A DNA stretch of 64,000 nucleotides from CAWCFV01 sp963794995 (GTDB taxonomy: Bacteria; Actinomycetota; Actinomycetes; JACCUZ01): assembly GCA_963794995.1 (NCBI GenBank), contig CAWCFV010000002.1, forward strand, positions 1,922,001 to 1,986,000, in the 5' to 3' direction. The translations under genes and the position numbers were made by a program. The notes beneath the pieces were generated by a model, which saw only the letters and a program-made list of their open reading frames with translations, was not told the DNA's origin and did no database searches. Below are positions 16,794 to 27,726 of the stretch, one piece after another (the first letter of the stretch is position 1; each line of letters starts with the position of its first letter).

Positions 16794-17528
16794 ATGACAG
16801 CCGACCCCGGTCCGGCGCCGGTGCTGGTGCTCGCGCACAGCCCGCTCACCGGGCCGGAGGTGTGGGGGGCGCTGCCCGGCGAGCTGCGCCGCCGGGGGCA
16901 CCCGGTCGTGGTCGTCGACGTCCGCGACGACGACCGGCCGCCCTACGCCGCGCGCTACGTCGCCCGCGCCGCGCTGCAGGTCCGGGCGGCGTGCGACGAC
17001 GCGCGCGCCGTCCTCGTCGGCCACTCCGGCGCCGGCTACCTGCTGCCCCTGCTCGGAGCCGCGCGCCGGGCGGCCCGCGCGCCGGTCCGCGGGTACGTGT
17101 TCCTGGACGCCGGTCTCCCCCCGTCGCGGCCCGCCTCGCGGCTGGACCTGATGCGGACCGAGGACCCCTCCTGGGCACACACCGTCGAGGGGCTGCTCGC
17201 CGGCGGGGAGCGGTTCCCGGACTGGACCGACGACGACCTGCGCGCGCAGGTCCCCGACGACGCCCTCCGGGGCGCCCTGGTCACCGGGCTGCGGCGCCGG
17301 GGAGCGGAGTTCTTCGCCGAGCCGGTCCCCGTCGCGCCCGACTGGCCCGACGCGCCGTGCGGCTTCCTCCGGCTCTCGCCCGGCTACGACGCACCCGCCC
17401 GGCTGGCCGGGCTCCGCGGCTGGCCGCGGGTCCTCGGGCCGGACGACCGGCCCGGCGGTCACCTGACCATGCTCCGCGACCCCGTGGGCGTCGCCGACGA
17501 CCTCGAGACCCTGCTCGCGCAGCTCTGA
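16794..17528 (+). CDS. Alpha/beta hydrolase fold protein
   Basis: This 244-residue protein has the nucleophile elbow VLVGHSGAGYLLPLLG near residue 80 (Ser). A C-terminal GGHLTML (near 222) gives the likely catalytic His, and acidic residues before it could complete the triad. The beginning, PVLVLAHSPLTGPEVWGALP, is the typical first strand and oxyanion region. The substrate is unknown; esterase or lactonase-like activity is possible. It starts 7 bases after the RidA-like gene and is probably co-translated, which suggests a shared small-molecule clearance role by inference. Confidence 0.82.
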   Translation: MTADPGPAPVLVLAHSPLTGPEVWGALPGELRRRGHPVVVVDVRDDDRPPYAARYVARAALQVRAACDDARAVLVGHSGAGYLLPLLGAARRAARAPVRGYVFLDAGLPPSRPASRLDLMRTEDPSWAHTVEGLLAGGERFPDWTDDDLRAQVPDDALRGALVTGLRRRGAEFFAEPVPVAPDWPDAPCGFLRLSPGYDAPARLAGLRGWPRVLGPDDRPGGHLTMLRDPVGVADDLETLLAQL

Positions 17529-17578
17529 CGGCAGGGCCGCCGGCCCGCCCGAGCGGCAGGCGCGGGGGCGATCCGTGG

Positions 17579-17584
17579 CAGGGT
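17579..17584 (+). promoter_or_regulatory. Possible -10 (CAGGGT), leaderless promoter of the aminotransferase
   Basis: CAGGGT, then six bases, then the GTG at 17591. The first base differs from the TAGnnT consensus. Confidence 0.35.
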
Positions 17585-17590
17585 GGGCGG

Positions 17591-18751
<1,161 letters not shown>

Positions 18752-18799
18752 CCAGCCCACCCACCCCCGCCCCCGCCCACCCCCACCCCCCCCCAGCCC

Positions 18800-18829
18800 G
18801 AGGTTGATCACGTGCACGTGATCGACCTC
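18800..18829. terminator. Bidirectional palindrome between convergent genes
   Basis: GAGGTTGATCACGTG (18800-18814) is followed directly by CACGTGATCGACCTC, a 30-base palindrome with one G:T-type mismatch and no loop. It lies between the convergent aminotransferase and SDR genes. A bidirectional terminator is likely; a protein-binding site is also possible. Confidence 0.55.
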
Positions 18830-18860
18830 CGCCGGACGCGGCGTACTCGCCGCAGCCGGG

Positions 18861-19646
18861 TCAGGTACGCCGCGTCCGGGCGCCCCTGCCGCCGCGCACC
18901 CGGCGGCTCACCGCGGCCACCGCGCGCAACGGCATCCACCGGGCGACCCCGACCATGGTCTTGTACTGCAGGCCCGGGACGCACACCACGTGGCCGCGGT
19001 CGAGCGCCGCGAAGGCGTCGGACACCACGTCGTCCGCGTCCAGCCACAGCCAGTCGGGCGTGCGATGCATGTCGATGCCGGCCCGCTCGTGGAACTCGGT
19101 GTGGGTGAACCCGGGGCACAGGGCGAGGGCCTGGACGCCGGTGCCGGCCAGGTCGCCGGACAGCCCCTGGGTGAAGCTCGTGACCCATGCCTTCGCAGCG
19201 CTGTAGGTGCCCTGCGGGACGAACCCGGCCACCGACGACACGTTGACCACCACGCCGTGCCGCCGCGCCACCATGCCGGGCAGAGCGGCCCGGGTGAGCC
19301 GCAGCACGGCCCGCACGAGGACGCGGAGCATCCGGTCCTCGTCCTCGATGTCACCGGTCGTGAACCGGTGGTTGACGGAGAACCCGGCGTTGTTGACGAG
19401 CAGGTCGACCGGTCGGTCGGTGTCCCCCAGCCGGGCCTCGACGGCACGGCAGCCGGCGTCGTCCGCGAGGTCGGCGGCCAGCACCTCGACCTGCACGCGG
19501 TACGCGGCCCGCAGCTCTGCGGCGAGGCCCTCGAGCCGCTCGGCGTCGCGCGAGACCAGCACGAGGTCGAAGCGGTCGGCGGCGAGGCGGCGGACGAACG
19601 CGTTGCCGATTCCGGCCGTGGCGCCGGTGACGAGTGCGGTGGACAT
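18861..19646 (-). CDS. Short-chain dehydrogenase/reductase (SDR)
   Basis: This 261-residue classical SDR has the cofactor motif TGATAGIGNAF (TGxxxGxG, residues 7-13). NNAGF (about 90), the catalytic Ser region VVNVSSVAGF (about 140) and YSAAKAW (Tyr/Lys, about 152) follow. After the catalytic site comes CPGFTHTEFHERAG, the usual substrate-side loop. An Arg-rich C-terminus (RRVRGGRGARTRR) may contact membrane or nucleic acid. The substrate is unknown. GGTGGAG lies before the ATG at 19646. It is a stand-alone gene downstream of nothing obviously related. Confidence 0.88.
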   Translation of the reverse strand: MSTALVTGATAGIGNAFVRRLAADRFDLVLVSRDAERLEGLAAELRAAYRVQVEVLAADLADDAGCRAVEARLGDTDRPVDLLVNNAGFSVNHRFTTGDIEDEDRMLRVLVRAVLRLTRAALPGMVARRHGVVVNVSSVAGFVPQGTYSAAKAWVTSFTQGLSGDLAGTGVQALALCPGFTHTEFHERAGIDMHRTPDWLWLDADDVVSDAFAALDRGHVVCVPGLQYKTMVGVARWMPLRAVAAVSRRVRGGRGARTRRT

Positions 19647-19732
19647 CGCTCCACCCTCGCAGGCGGCCGGCGCCGCCCGACCCGGTGGGGCCGGGCGTCG
19701 TCGTCGTCGGAGGGGTCGGAGGACGGATGCGG

Positions 19733-20638
19733 TCAGGCGGCGGTGAGCTCGCGCTGCTCCTCGGCGGCCAGCGCCTCGTCGCGCTTGTCACGGCGCAGAC
19801 CCTGCAGGGCCAGGCCGAGCGCGAGCGCCCAGACGGTGAAGGCGATGGCGTACAGGCCGGGACGCGCCGCGGAGTCGACGTCGAAGGCGTTGAACAGCGT
19901 GCGCAGGTTCGTCACGACGATCAGGCCGCCGACCGAGGCGCCCAGCAGCCTCGTCGGGACGTGGCGCACGAGGTACGCGGCGACGGGTGCCGCGACGAGG
20001 CCGCCGGCGAGCAGGGCCCCGACGGTGGTCCATGGGATGTCCGCGGTGCCGATGCCGAGGAAGAAGCCGGCGCTCGCCGCCACCGCGACGAGGAACTCGG
20101 CCGTGTCCACGGTCCCGATCACCGTGCGGGGGGTCATCCGGCCCGAGCTGATCAGGGTCGGCGTGGCCACCGGCCCCCACCCGCCGCCCCCGGTGGCGTC
20201 GATGAATCCGGCGAACACCCCGAGGGGGGCGAGGAAACGACGCCGCGGCGGCACCTCCGACTTCTGCACCGGCACGCGGGTGCTGAACCGGACCAGCAGG
20301 TAGACGCCGAGGGCGAGCAGGATGCCGGCCATCCACGGTGCGGCAGCCGCGGTCGACAGGTGGGAGAGGAAGGTCGCACCGGCGAACGCGCCGAGAGCGC
20401 CCGGCACGCCGATCCGGCGCACGACCGTCCAGTTCACGTTCCCGAAGCGCCAGTGCGCGACGCCGGAGGACAGGGTCGTGCCGATCTCGGCCAGGTGGAC
20501 CGAGGCCGAGGCGATGGCCGGGGAGTACCCGGCGGTCAGCAGCAGCGTGGTCGAGGTGACGCCGTAGGCCATGCCCAGGGTGCCGTCGACGAGCTGGGCA
20601 CCCAGCCCCACGAGCGCGATGGTGACGACCGACCGCAT
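19733..20638 (-). CDS. TauE/SafE-family sulfite/organosulfonate exporter (copy 1)
   Basis: This 301-residue membrane protein has eight or so hydrophobic helices and the two TauE/SafE repeats. The first contains GAQLVDGTLGMAYGVTSTTLLL. The second contains GFIDATGGGGWGPVATPTLI. Family members export sulfite, sulfoacetate or related anions. The C-terminus is charged and cytoplasmic. AGGGAGA lies four bases before the ATG at 20638, and an unusually AT-rich segment upstream probably holds the promoter. It is not next to other sulfur genes here; a second, distinct TauE lies at 61.9 kb. Confidence 0.87.
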   Translation of the reverse strand: MRSVVTIALVGLGAQLVDGTLGMAYGVTSTTLLLTAGYSPAIASASVHLAEIGTTLSSGVAHWRFGNVNWTVVRRIGVPGALGAFAGATFLSHLSTAAAAPWMAGILLALGVYLLVRFSTRVPVQKSEVPPRRRFLAPLGVFAGFIDATGGGGWGPVATPTLISSGRMTPRTVIGTVDTAEFLVAVAASAGFFLGIGTADIPWTTVGALLAGGLVAAPVAAYLVRHVPTRLLGASVGGLIVVTNLRTLFNAFDVDSAARPGLYAIAFTVWALALGLALQGLRRDKRDEALAAEEQRELTAA

Positions 20639-20700
20639 CTATTCTCCCTATTGTCGATGTTTCCTATGGAGAAGATAGACACACTTACCATCGGTGTCCA
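20639..20700 (-). promoter_or_regulatory. AT-rich leader of tauE copy 1
   Basis: Positions 20641-20690 are about 60 percent A+T in a genome otherwise above 70 percent G+C. The segment contains the pentamer CCTAT twice (20647-20651 and 20663-20667), the Shine-Dalgarno AGGGAGA, and on the minus strand TATCTT as a possible -10. It is probably a promoter with a regulator site; the regulator cannot be named. Confidence 0.5.
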
Positions 20701-20725
20701 ACCCGGCGCGCCTACCCCGGAAGAT

Positions 20726-20793
20726 CGTTTGCGACATGAGTCCCCGACACGCCGGGACTGACCCCGGCGTGTCGGGGAACCAGGTCGCAAACG
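20726..20793. repeat. Palindromic element family 2, copy 1 (downstream of clpB)
   Basis: The outer arms are CGTTTGCGAC (20726-20735) and GTCGCAAACG (20784-20793). The inner arms CCCCGACACGCCGGG (20742-20756) and CCCGGCGTGTCGGGG (20763-20777) are perfect. It lies just after the clpB stop and may end the chaperone operon. A second copy is at 53072-53147. Confidence 0.8.
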
Positions 20794-20816
20794 AGCGGCT
20801 GGTCGGGGGGTGCGGG

Positions 20817-23417
<2,601 letters not shown>

Positions 23418-23453
23418 GGGTCCCTCTCCGTGCGGTCGGGGTGGTGCGGGTCG

Positions 23454-23849
23454 TCAGCGCCCCTGCGGGCGCCAGACGACGAGGGAGGTGCCGCGCACGT
23501 CGGTGCGCTGCCGGCGGTGGGCGGTGAGCTCGGCCTCGAGCTCGTGGATGCGCGACCGGAGCGCCGCGACCTGGTTCTCCAGCTCGAGGACCTGCCGGAC
23601 CCCCTCGAGGCCGAGGCCGAGGCCGGAGAGCCGCACCACCTCGCGCAGCACGGCGATGTCGCGGCGCGAGTAGCGCCGGCCGCCGCCGGACGTCCGCGTG
23701 GGGCAGACCAGGCCGAGCCGGTCGTACTGCCGCAGGGTCTGCGCGTGCAGGCCGGTCAGCTCGGCCGCCACCGAGATCACGAAGACCGGCGTGGTGTCGT
23801 CGGACTCCCAGATCCCGTCACGGCCGACCATGAAGGGCACGTCACTCAC
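23454..23849 (-). CDS. hspR: MerR-family heat-shock repressor HspR
   Basis: HspR represses the dnaK operon by binding HAIR inverted repeats, with DnaK as co-repressor. This 131-residue protein has a MerR-type winged helix (FVISVAAELTGLHAQTLRQYDRLGL, then GGGRRYSRRDIAVLREV) and a C-terminal coiled coil (LELENQVAALRSRIHELEAEL). Its GTG start at 23849 overlaps the dnaJ stop by 8 bases, so it is translationally coupled. Two HAIR boxes upstream of dnaK fit autoregulation of the whole operon. Confidence 0.96.
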   Translation of the reverse strand: MSDVPFMVGRDGIWESDDTTPVFVISVAAELTGLHAQTLRQYDRLGLVCPTRTSGGGRRYSRRDIAVLREVVRLSGLGLGLEGVRQVLELENQVAALRSRIHELEAELTAHRRQRTDVRGTSLVVWRPQGR

Positions 23850-25035
23850 CTGCCCCGAGCAGCCCGGCTCGCGGGTCCTCGTCGAAGGTCGCCGCGCGGA
23901 ACGCCTCGACCGCCTCGCGGGCCTTGCCCGACAGCTTGGTGGGGACGGCCACCTCGACCGTCACGAGCAGGTCGCCGGTCGGCGACGCGCTGCCGTCGCG
24001 GCGCCGCGCCCCCTTGCCCTTGACCCGGAAGGTGCGGCCGTTCGCGGTGCCCGGCGGGATGCGCAGGGTCACCGGCTGCCCGCCGAGGGTCGGCACCTTG
24101 ACCTCGCCGCCGAGCGCCGCCTCGGCGAAGGACACCGGCACGGTCAGCGTGAGGTTGTCACCGGACCGGCCGAAGAGCCGGTGCGGCGTGACGCTCACCG
24201 TCACGAAGAGGTCTCCCGGCGGGCCGCCACGCTCGCCGGGCGCGCCCTTGCCCTTGAGCCGGATCCGCTGCCCGTCCTTCACGCCCGCGGGGATCCGCAC
24301 CGTGATGCTGCGCGTGCCCATCGCCCGACCGCTGCCGCGGCAGTCGGGGCACGGGTCGTCGACGACCAGCCCACGGCCGCGGCAGTCGGGACACGGCTCG
24401 GCGAAGGCGAACCCCCCGGCGTTGCGGCTGGTCTGCCCGGTGCCCTGGCAGGACGGGCAGGCCCGCGGCATGGCCCCGCCGCGGCCCCCGGTCCCGCGGC
24501 AGGACGCGCAGGTCTGCTCGGAGGTCATCCGCAGCGGCACGGTGACGCCCTGCACGGCCTCGTCGAACGGCAGGGTCACCGTCGACTCGAGGTCGGCGCC
24601 GCGCCGGGCCTGGCCGCGCGCACCGGCACCACCGGAGCGCTGGCCGAAGAGCCCGCCGAGGACGTCGCCGAGCCCGCCGCCGCCGGGCGCACCACCGAAG
24701 AGGTCGCTGAAGTCGAACTGCGCGCCGCCGCCGGGGCCGCCGGGACGGCCGGCGCCGCCCGGCGACCGGAACCGGCCGGCGCCACCGGCGCCGAACAGGG
24801 ACCGCGCCTCGTCGTACTCCTTGCGACGGGCCGGGTCGGAGAGCACCGCGTTGGCCTCGGACACCTCCTTGAACCGCTCCTCGGCCTTCGCCGGGTCGGT
24901 GCTGTCGGCGGTCTTGTCCGGGTGCAGCTCGCGGGCGAGCTTGCGGTAGGCCTTCTTGATGTCCGCGGCGGAGGCGTCCTTGGGGACGCCGAGCGCGGCG
25001 TAGTAGTCCTTCTCCAGGTAGTCCCTGGTGCTCAC
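23842..25035 (-). CDS. dnaJ: Molecular chaperone DnaJ
   Basis: DnaJ stimulates DnaK ATPase and delivers substrates. The 397-residue protein has a J domain with HPD near residue 37 (LARELHPDK) and a Gly/Phe-rich region (GGAPGGGGLGDVLGGLFG). Its zinc-binding domain has four CxxCxGxG repeats (CASCRGTG, CPSCQGTG, CPDCRGRG, CPDCRGSG), followed by two C-terminal beta domains. The GTG at 25035 is preceded by GGAGG. The N-terminus MSTRDYLEKDYYAALGV matches the actinobacterial DnaJ1 type that belongs to the dnaK operon. Confidence 0.96.
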   Translation of the reverse strand: MSTRDYLEKDYYAALGVPKDASAADIKKAYRKLARELHPDKTADSTDPAKAEERFKEVSEANAVLSDPARRKEYDEARSLFGAGGAGRFRSPGGAGRPGGPGGGAQFDFSDLFGGAPGGGGLGDVLGGLFGQRSGGAGARGQARRGADLESTVTLPFDEAVQGVTVPLRMTSEQTCASCRGTGGRGGAMPRACPSCQGTGQTSRNAGGFAFAEPCPDCRGRGLVVDDPCPDCRGSGRAMGTRSITVRIPAGVKDGQRIRLKGKGAPGERGGPPGDLFVTVSVTPHRLFGRSGDNLTLTVPVSFAEAALGGEVKVPTLGGQPVTLRIPPGTANGRTFRVKGKGARRRDGSASPTGDLLVTVEVAVPTKLSGKAREAVEAFRAATFDEDPRAGLLGAGE

Positions 25036-25102
25036 GGCGTCCTCCCCTCCTGCTGCCTCGCCTGCCTCGCCTGCCGGGCCTGCTGCGTGATCGGGTGCCC
25101 CT

Positions 25103-25717
25103 CTACTCGGGGTCGGCGACGGCGACCCTGGCCGGGCGCACGACCCGGTCACCGATCCGGTAGCCCGGCTGGAAGACCTCGACGCAGGTCGTCTCGCTCA
25201 CCTCGCCGGAGGTCGTGTGGGTGAGCGCCTCGTGCACCGTCGGGTCGAACGCGTCCCCGGCCACGCCGAAGCGCTCCAGGCCGAGCTTCTCGACGGTGGC
25301 CTCGAGCGCCTCGCCGACCGACCTGAAGCCGCCCTCGAGCTCGCCGTGCTCGCGGGCCCGACCGATGTCGTCGAGGACCGGCAGGAGGTTGGCCAGGACG
25401 CCGGCCACCGCCGTGTCGCGGATGACCTCCCGGTCCCGGTCCACCCGCCGCCGGTAGTTGGCGTACTCGGCCTGCAGCCGCTGGAGGTCGGCGGTGCGCT
25501 CGGCGACCTGCTGCGCGAGGTCGTCCGGCAGGTCGCCACCGGCCGCCTCGGCCTCGGGCGCTGCGGGGACCGGCCGGGCCGGCTCCCGCAGCTCACCGGT
25601 GGTCGGGTCGACGCGGCGCTTGTCGCGCACCACCGGACCCTGTCGTTCCTCTCGCTGCTCGTCGTGCTCCTCGGCCGGGTCGCGGCCCCCGGGGCGCTCG
25701 CCGGGGCGGTCGCTCAC
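25103..25717 (-). CDS. grpE: Nucleotide exchange factor GrpE
   Basis: GrpE releases ADP from DnaK. The 204-residue protein has a charged, disordered N-terminus, a long dimerisation helix (LAQQVAERTADLQRLQAEYANYRRR) and the C-terminal beta domain GVAGDAFDPTVHEAL...VFQPGYRIGDRVVRPARV. Its GTG start at 25717 shares GTGA with the dnaK stop, a classic 4-base coupling overlap. Confidence 0.96.
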   Translation of the reverse strand: MSDRPGERPGGRDPAEEHDEQREERQGPVVRDKRRVDPTTGELREPARPVPAAPEAEAAGGDLPDDLAQQVAERTADLQRLQAEYANYRRRVDRDREVIRDTAVAGVLANLLPVLDDIGRAREHGELEGGFRSVGEALEATVEKLGLERFGVAGDAFDPTVHEALTHTTSGEVSETTCVEVFQPGYRIGDRVVRPARVAVADPE

Positions 25718-27606
25718 TTGGCCGAGTCCTCGCTGCTCGCGTCCTCGTCGACGATCTCGGCATCGACGACGTCGCCGTCGCCACCGTCGGCACCGTCGGC
25801 ACCGTCACCCGACGCGCCCGCGGCACCGGCGTCACCGCCGGCCGCCTGCTGCTCGGCGTACATCGCCGCACCGAGCTTCTGGCTGATGGTCGCGAGCTTG
25901 TCGGTCGCGTCCTTGATGGCCGGGATGGAGCCCTCGTCGGTGTTCTCCAAGGCCTTCTTCAGCCCGGCGACGGCCTCCTCGACCTCGGCCCTGGTCGCCG
26001 CCGCGTCGCCCTCGGTGAACTTGTCGGCGTTGTCGGCCAGGAACTTCTCGGTCTGGTAGACGAGCTGGTCCCCGGTGTTGCGGACCTCGGCCTCCTCGCG
26101 GCGGCGCTTGTCCTCCTCGGCGTGCGCCTCGGCGTCCTTCATCATCCGCTCGATGTCCTCCTTCGGCAGCGCCGAGCCGCCGGTGATGGTCATCGACTGC
26201 TCCTTGCCGGTGCCGAGGTCCTTCGCGTTGACGTGGACGATGCCGTTGGCGTCGATGTCGAAGCCGACCTCGATCTGCGGCACCCCGCGGGGAGCCGGCG
26301 GCAGGCCGGTCAGCTCGAACATCCCGAGCTTCTTGTTGTACGACGCCATCTCGCGCTCGCCCTGGTAGACCTGGATCTGCACCGAGGGCTGGTTGTCGTC
26401 GGCCGTGGTGAAGATCTCCGAGCGCTTGGTCGGGATCGTGGTGTTGCGCTCGATGAGCTTGGTCATCACGCCACCCTTGGTCTCGATGCCGAGGGACAGC
26501 GGAGTGACGTCGAGCAGCAGGACGTCCTTGACCTCGCCCTTGAGGACACCGGCCTGCAGGCTGGCGCCGATGGCGACGACCTCGTCGGGGTTGACGCCCT
26601 TGTTGGGCTCCTTGCCGCCGGTCAGCTCCTTGACCAGCTCGACGACCGCGGGCATCCGGGTGGAGCCGCCGACGAGGACGACGTGGTCGATCGCCGACAC
26701 GGCCATCCCGCCGTCGCGCAGCACCGACTGGAACGGCGCCTTGGTCCGGTCCAGCAGGTCGGCCGTGAGCTGCTGGAACTGCGAGCGGGTGAGCTTCTCG
26801 TCCAGGTGCAGCGGGCCGGCGTCGGAGGCGGTGATGTAGGGCAGGTTGATCGTGGTCTCCTGCGAGGAGGAGAGCTCGATCTTCGCCTTCTCGGCCGCCT
26901 CGCGCAGGCGCTGCAGGGCCATCTTGTCCTTGGACAGGTCGACGCCGTGGCCGTTCTGGAAGGCCTTCACCAGGTGGTCGACGACGCGCTGGTCCCAGTC
27001 GTCACCACCGAGGTGGTTGTCACCGGAGGTCGCCTTCACCTCGACGACGCCGTCGCCGATCTCGAGCAGGGACACGTCGAACGTGCCGCCACCGAGGTCG
27101 AACACCAGGATGGTCTGGTCCTTCTCGCCCTTGTCGAGGCCGTAGGCGAGTGCGGCCGCGGTGGGCTCGTTGACGATCCGCAGGACGTTGAGCCCCGCGA
27201 TCTCGCCGGCCTCCTTGGTGGCCTGGCGCTGGGCGTCCTCGAAGTAGGCGGGGACCGTGATCACCGCGTCGGTGATCGTCTCGCCGAGGTAGGACTCGGC
27301 GTCGCGCTTGAGCTTCATCAGCACCCGGGCGGAGATCTCCTGCGGCGTGTACGCCTTGCCGTCGATGTCGACGGACCAGCTCTCGCCCATGTGGCGCTTG
27401 ACCGACCGGATGGTCCGGTCGACGTTGGTGACGGCCTGGCGCTTGGCGACCTCGCCGACCAGGACCTCGCCGTTCTTGGCGAACGCGACGACGGAGGGCG
27501 TCGTGCGCGAGCCCTCGGCGTTCGCGATGACGGTGGGCTCGCCGCCCTCCAGGACGGAGACGACCGAGTTGGTCGTCCCCAGGTCGATACCGACCGCTCG
27601 TGCCAT
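25714..27606 (-). CDS. dnaK: Molecular chaperone DnaK (Hsp70)
   Basis: DnaK is the ATP-dependent Hsp70 chaperone. The 630-residue protein starts ARAVGIDLGTTNSVV and contains the phosphate-1 and phosphate-2 loops (VFDLGGGTFDVSLLE; VLVGGSTRMPAV). The linker VLLLDVTPLSLGIE and the beta-sandwich substrate domain follow. The C-terminus is Gly/Ala/Asp-rich and ends in an acidic stretch before AK. The ATG at 27606 has AAGGATG upstream; three extra upstream codons are not needed. As first gene of the operon it is directly downstream of two HAIR operators. Confidence 0.98.
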   Translation of the reverse strand: MARAVGIDLGTTNSVVSVLEGGEPTVIANAEGSRTTPSVVAFAKNGEVLVGEVAKRQAVTNVDRTIRSVKRHMGESWSVDIDGKAYTPQEISARVLMKLKRDAESYLGETITDAVITVPAYFEDAQRQATKEAGEIAGLNVLRIVNEPTAAALAYGLDKGEKDQTILVFDLGGGTFDVSLLEIGDGVVEVKATSGDNHLGGDDWDQRVVDHLVKAFQNGHGVDLSKDKMALQRLREAAEKAKIELSSSQETTINLPYITASDAGPLHLDEKLTRSQFQQLTADLLDRTKAPFQSVLRDGGMAVSAIDHVVLVGGSTRMPAVVELVKELTGGKEPNKGVNPDEVVAIGASLQAGVLKGEVKDVLLLDVTPLSLGIETKGGVMTKLIERNTTIPTKRSEIFTTADDNQPSVQIQVYQGEREMASYNKKLGMFELTGLPPAPRGVPQIEVGFDIDANGIVHVNAKDLGTGKEQSMTITGGSALPKEDIERMMKDAEAHAEEDKRRREEAEVRNTGDQLVYQTEKFLADNADKFTEGDAAATRAEVEEAVAGLKKALENTDEGSIPAIKDATDKLATISQKLGAAMYAEQQAAGGDAGAAGASGDGADGADGGDGDVVDAEIVDEDASSEDSAK

Positions 27607-27630
27607 GGGACGCATCCTTCGCTGCTGGGG

Positions 27631-27649
27631 TTGAGTCGAACTGACTCAT
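27631..27649. promoter_or_regulatory. HAIR operator 1 (HspR site) upstream of dnaK
   Basis: TTGAGT-N7-ACTCAT, one mismatch from the HAIR inverted repeat bound by HspR (core TTGAGT-N7-ACTCAA). It lies 25 bases before the dnaK start, where it would block transcription. Confidence 0.85.
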
Positions 27650-27683
27650 ATCTTGCCCCCTGGCAGCGTTTCATGCAACAAAG

Positions 27684-27702
27684 TTGAGTGTGACTTACTC
27701 AA
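27684..27702. promoter_or_regulatory. HAIR operator 2 (HspR site) upstream of dnaK
   Basis: TTGAGT-GTGACTT-ACTCAA, a perfect HAIR inverted repeat. It is 53 bases (five helical turns) from operator 1, which suits cooperative binding. The segment also lies 24 bases past the stop of the neighbouring protease gene. Confidence 0.9.
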
Positions 27703-27726
27703 CTACGTCGCCGTCCCTCCCCGGCG

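Noticed and set aside
27660..27684. Sigma-type -35/-10 for dnaK at TTGCAT and AAGATA
   Set aside because: The spacing is ambiguous and several alternatives exist, so only the HAIR operators are annotated.
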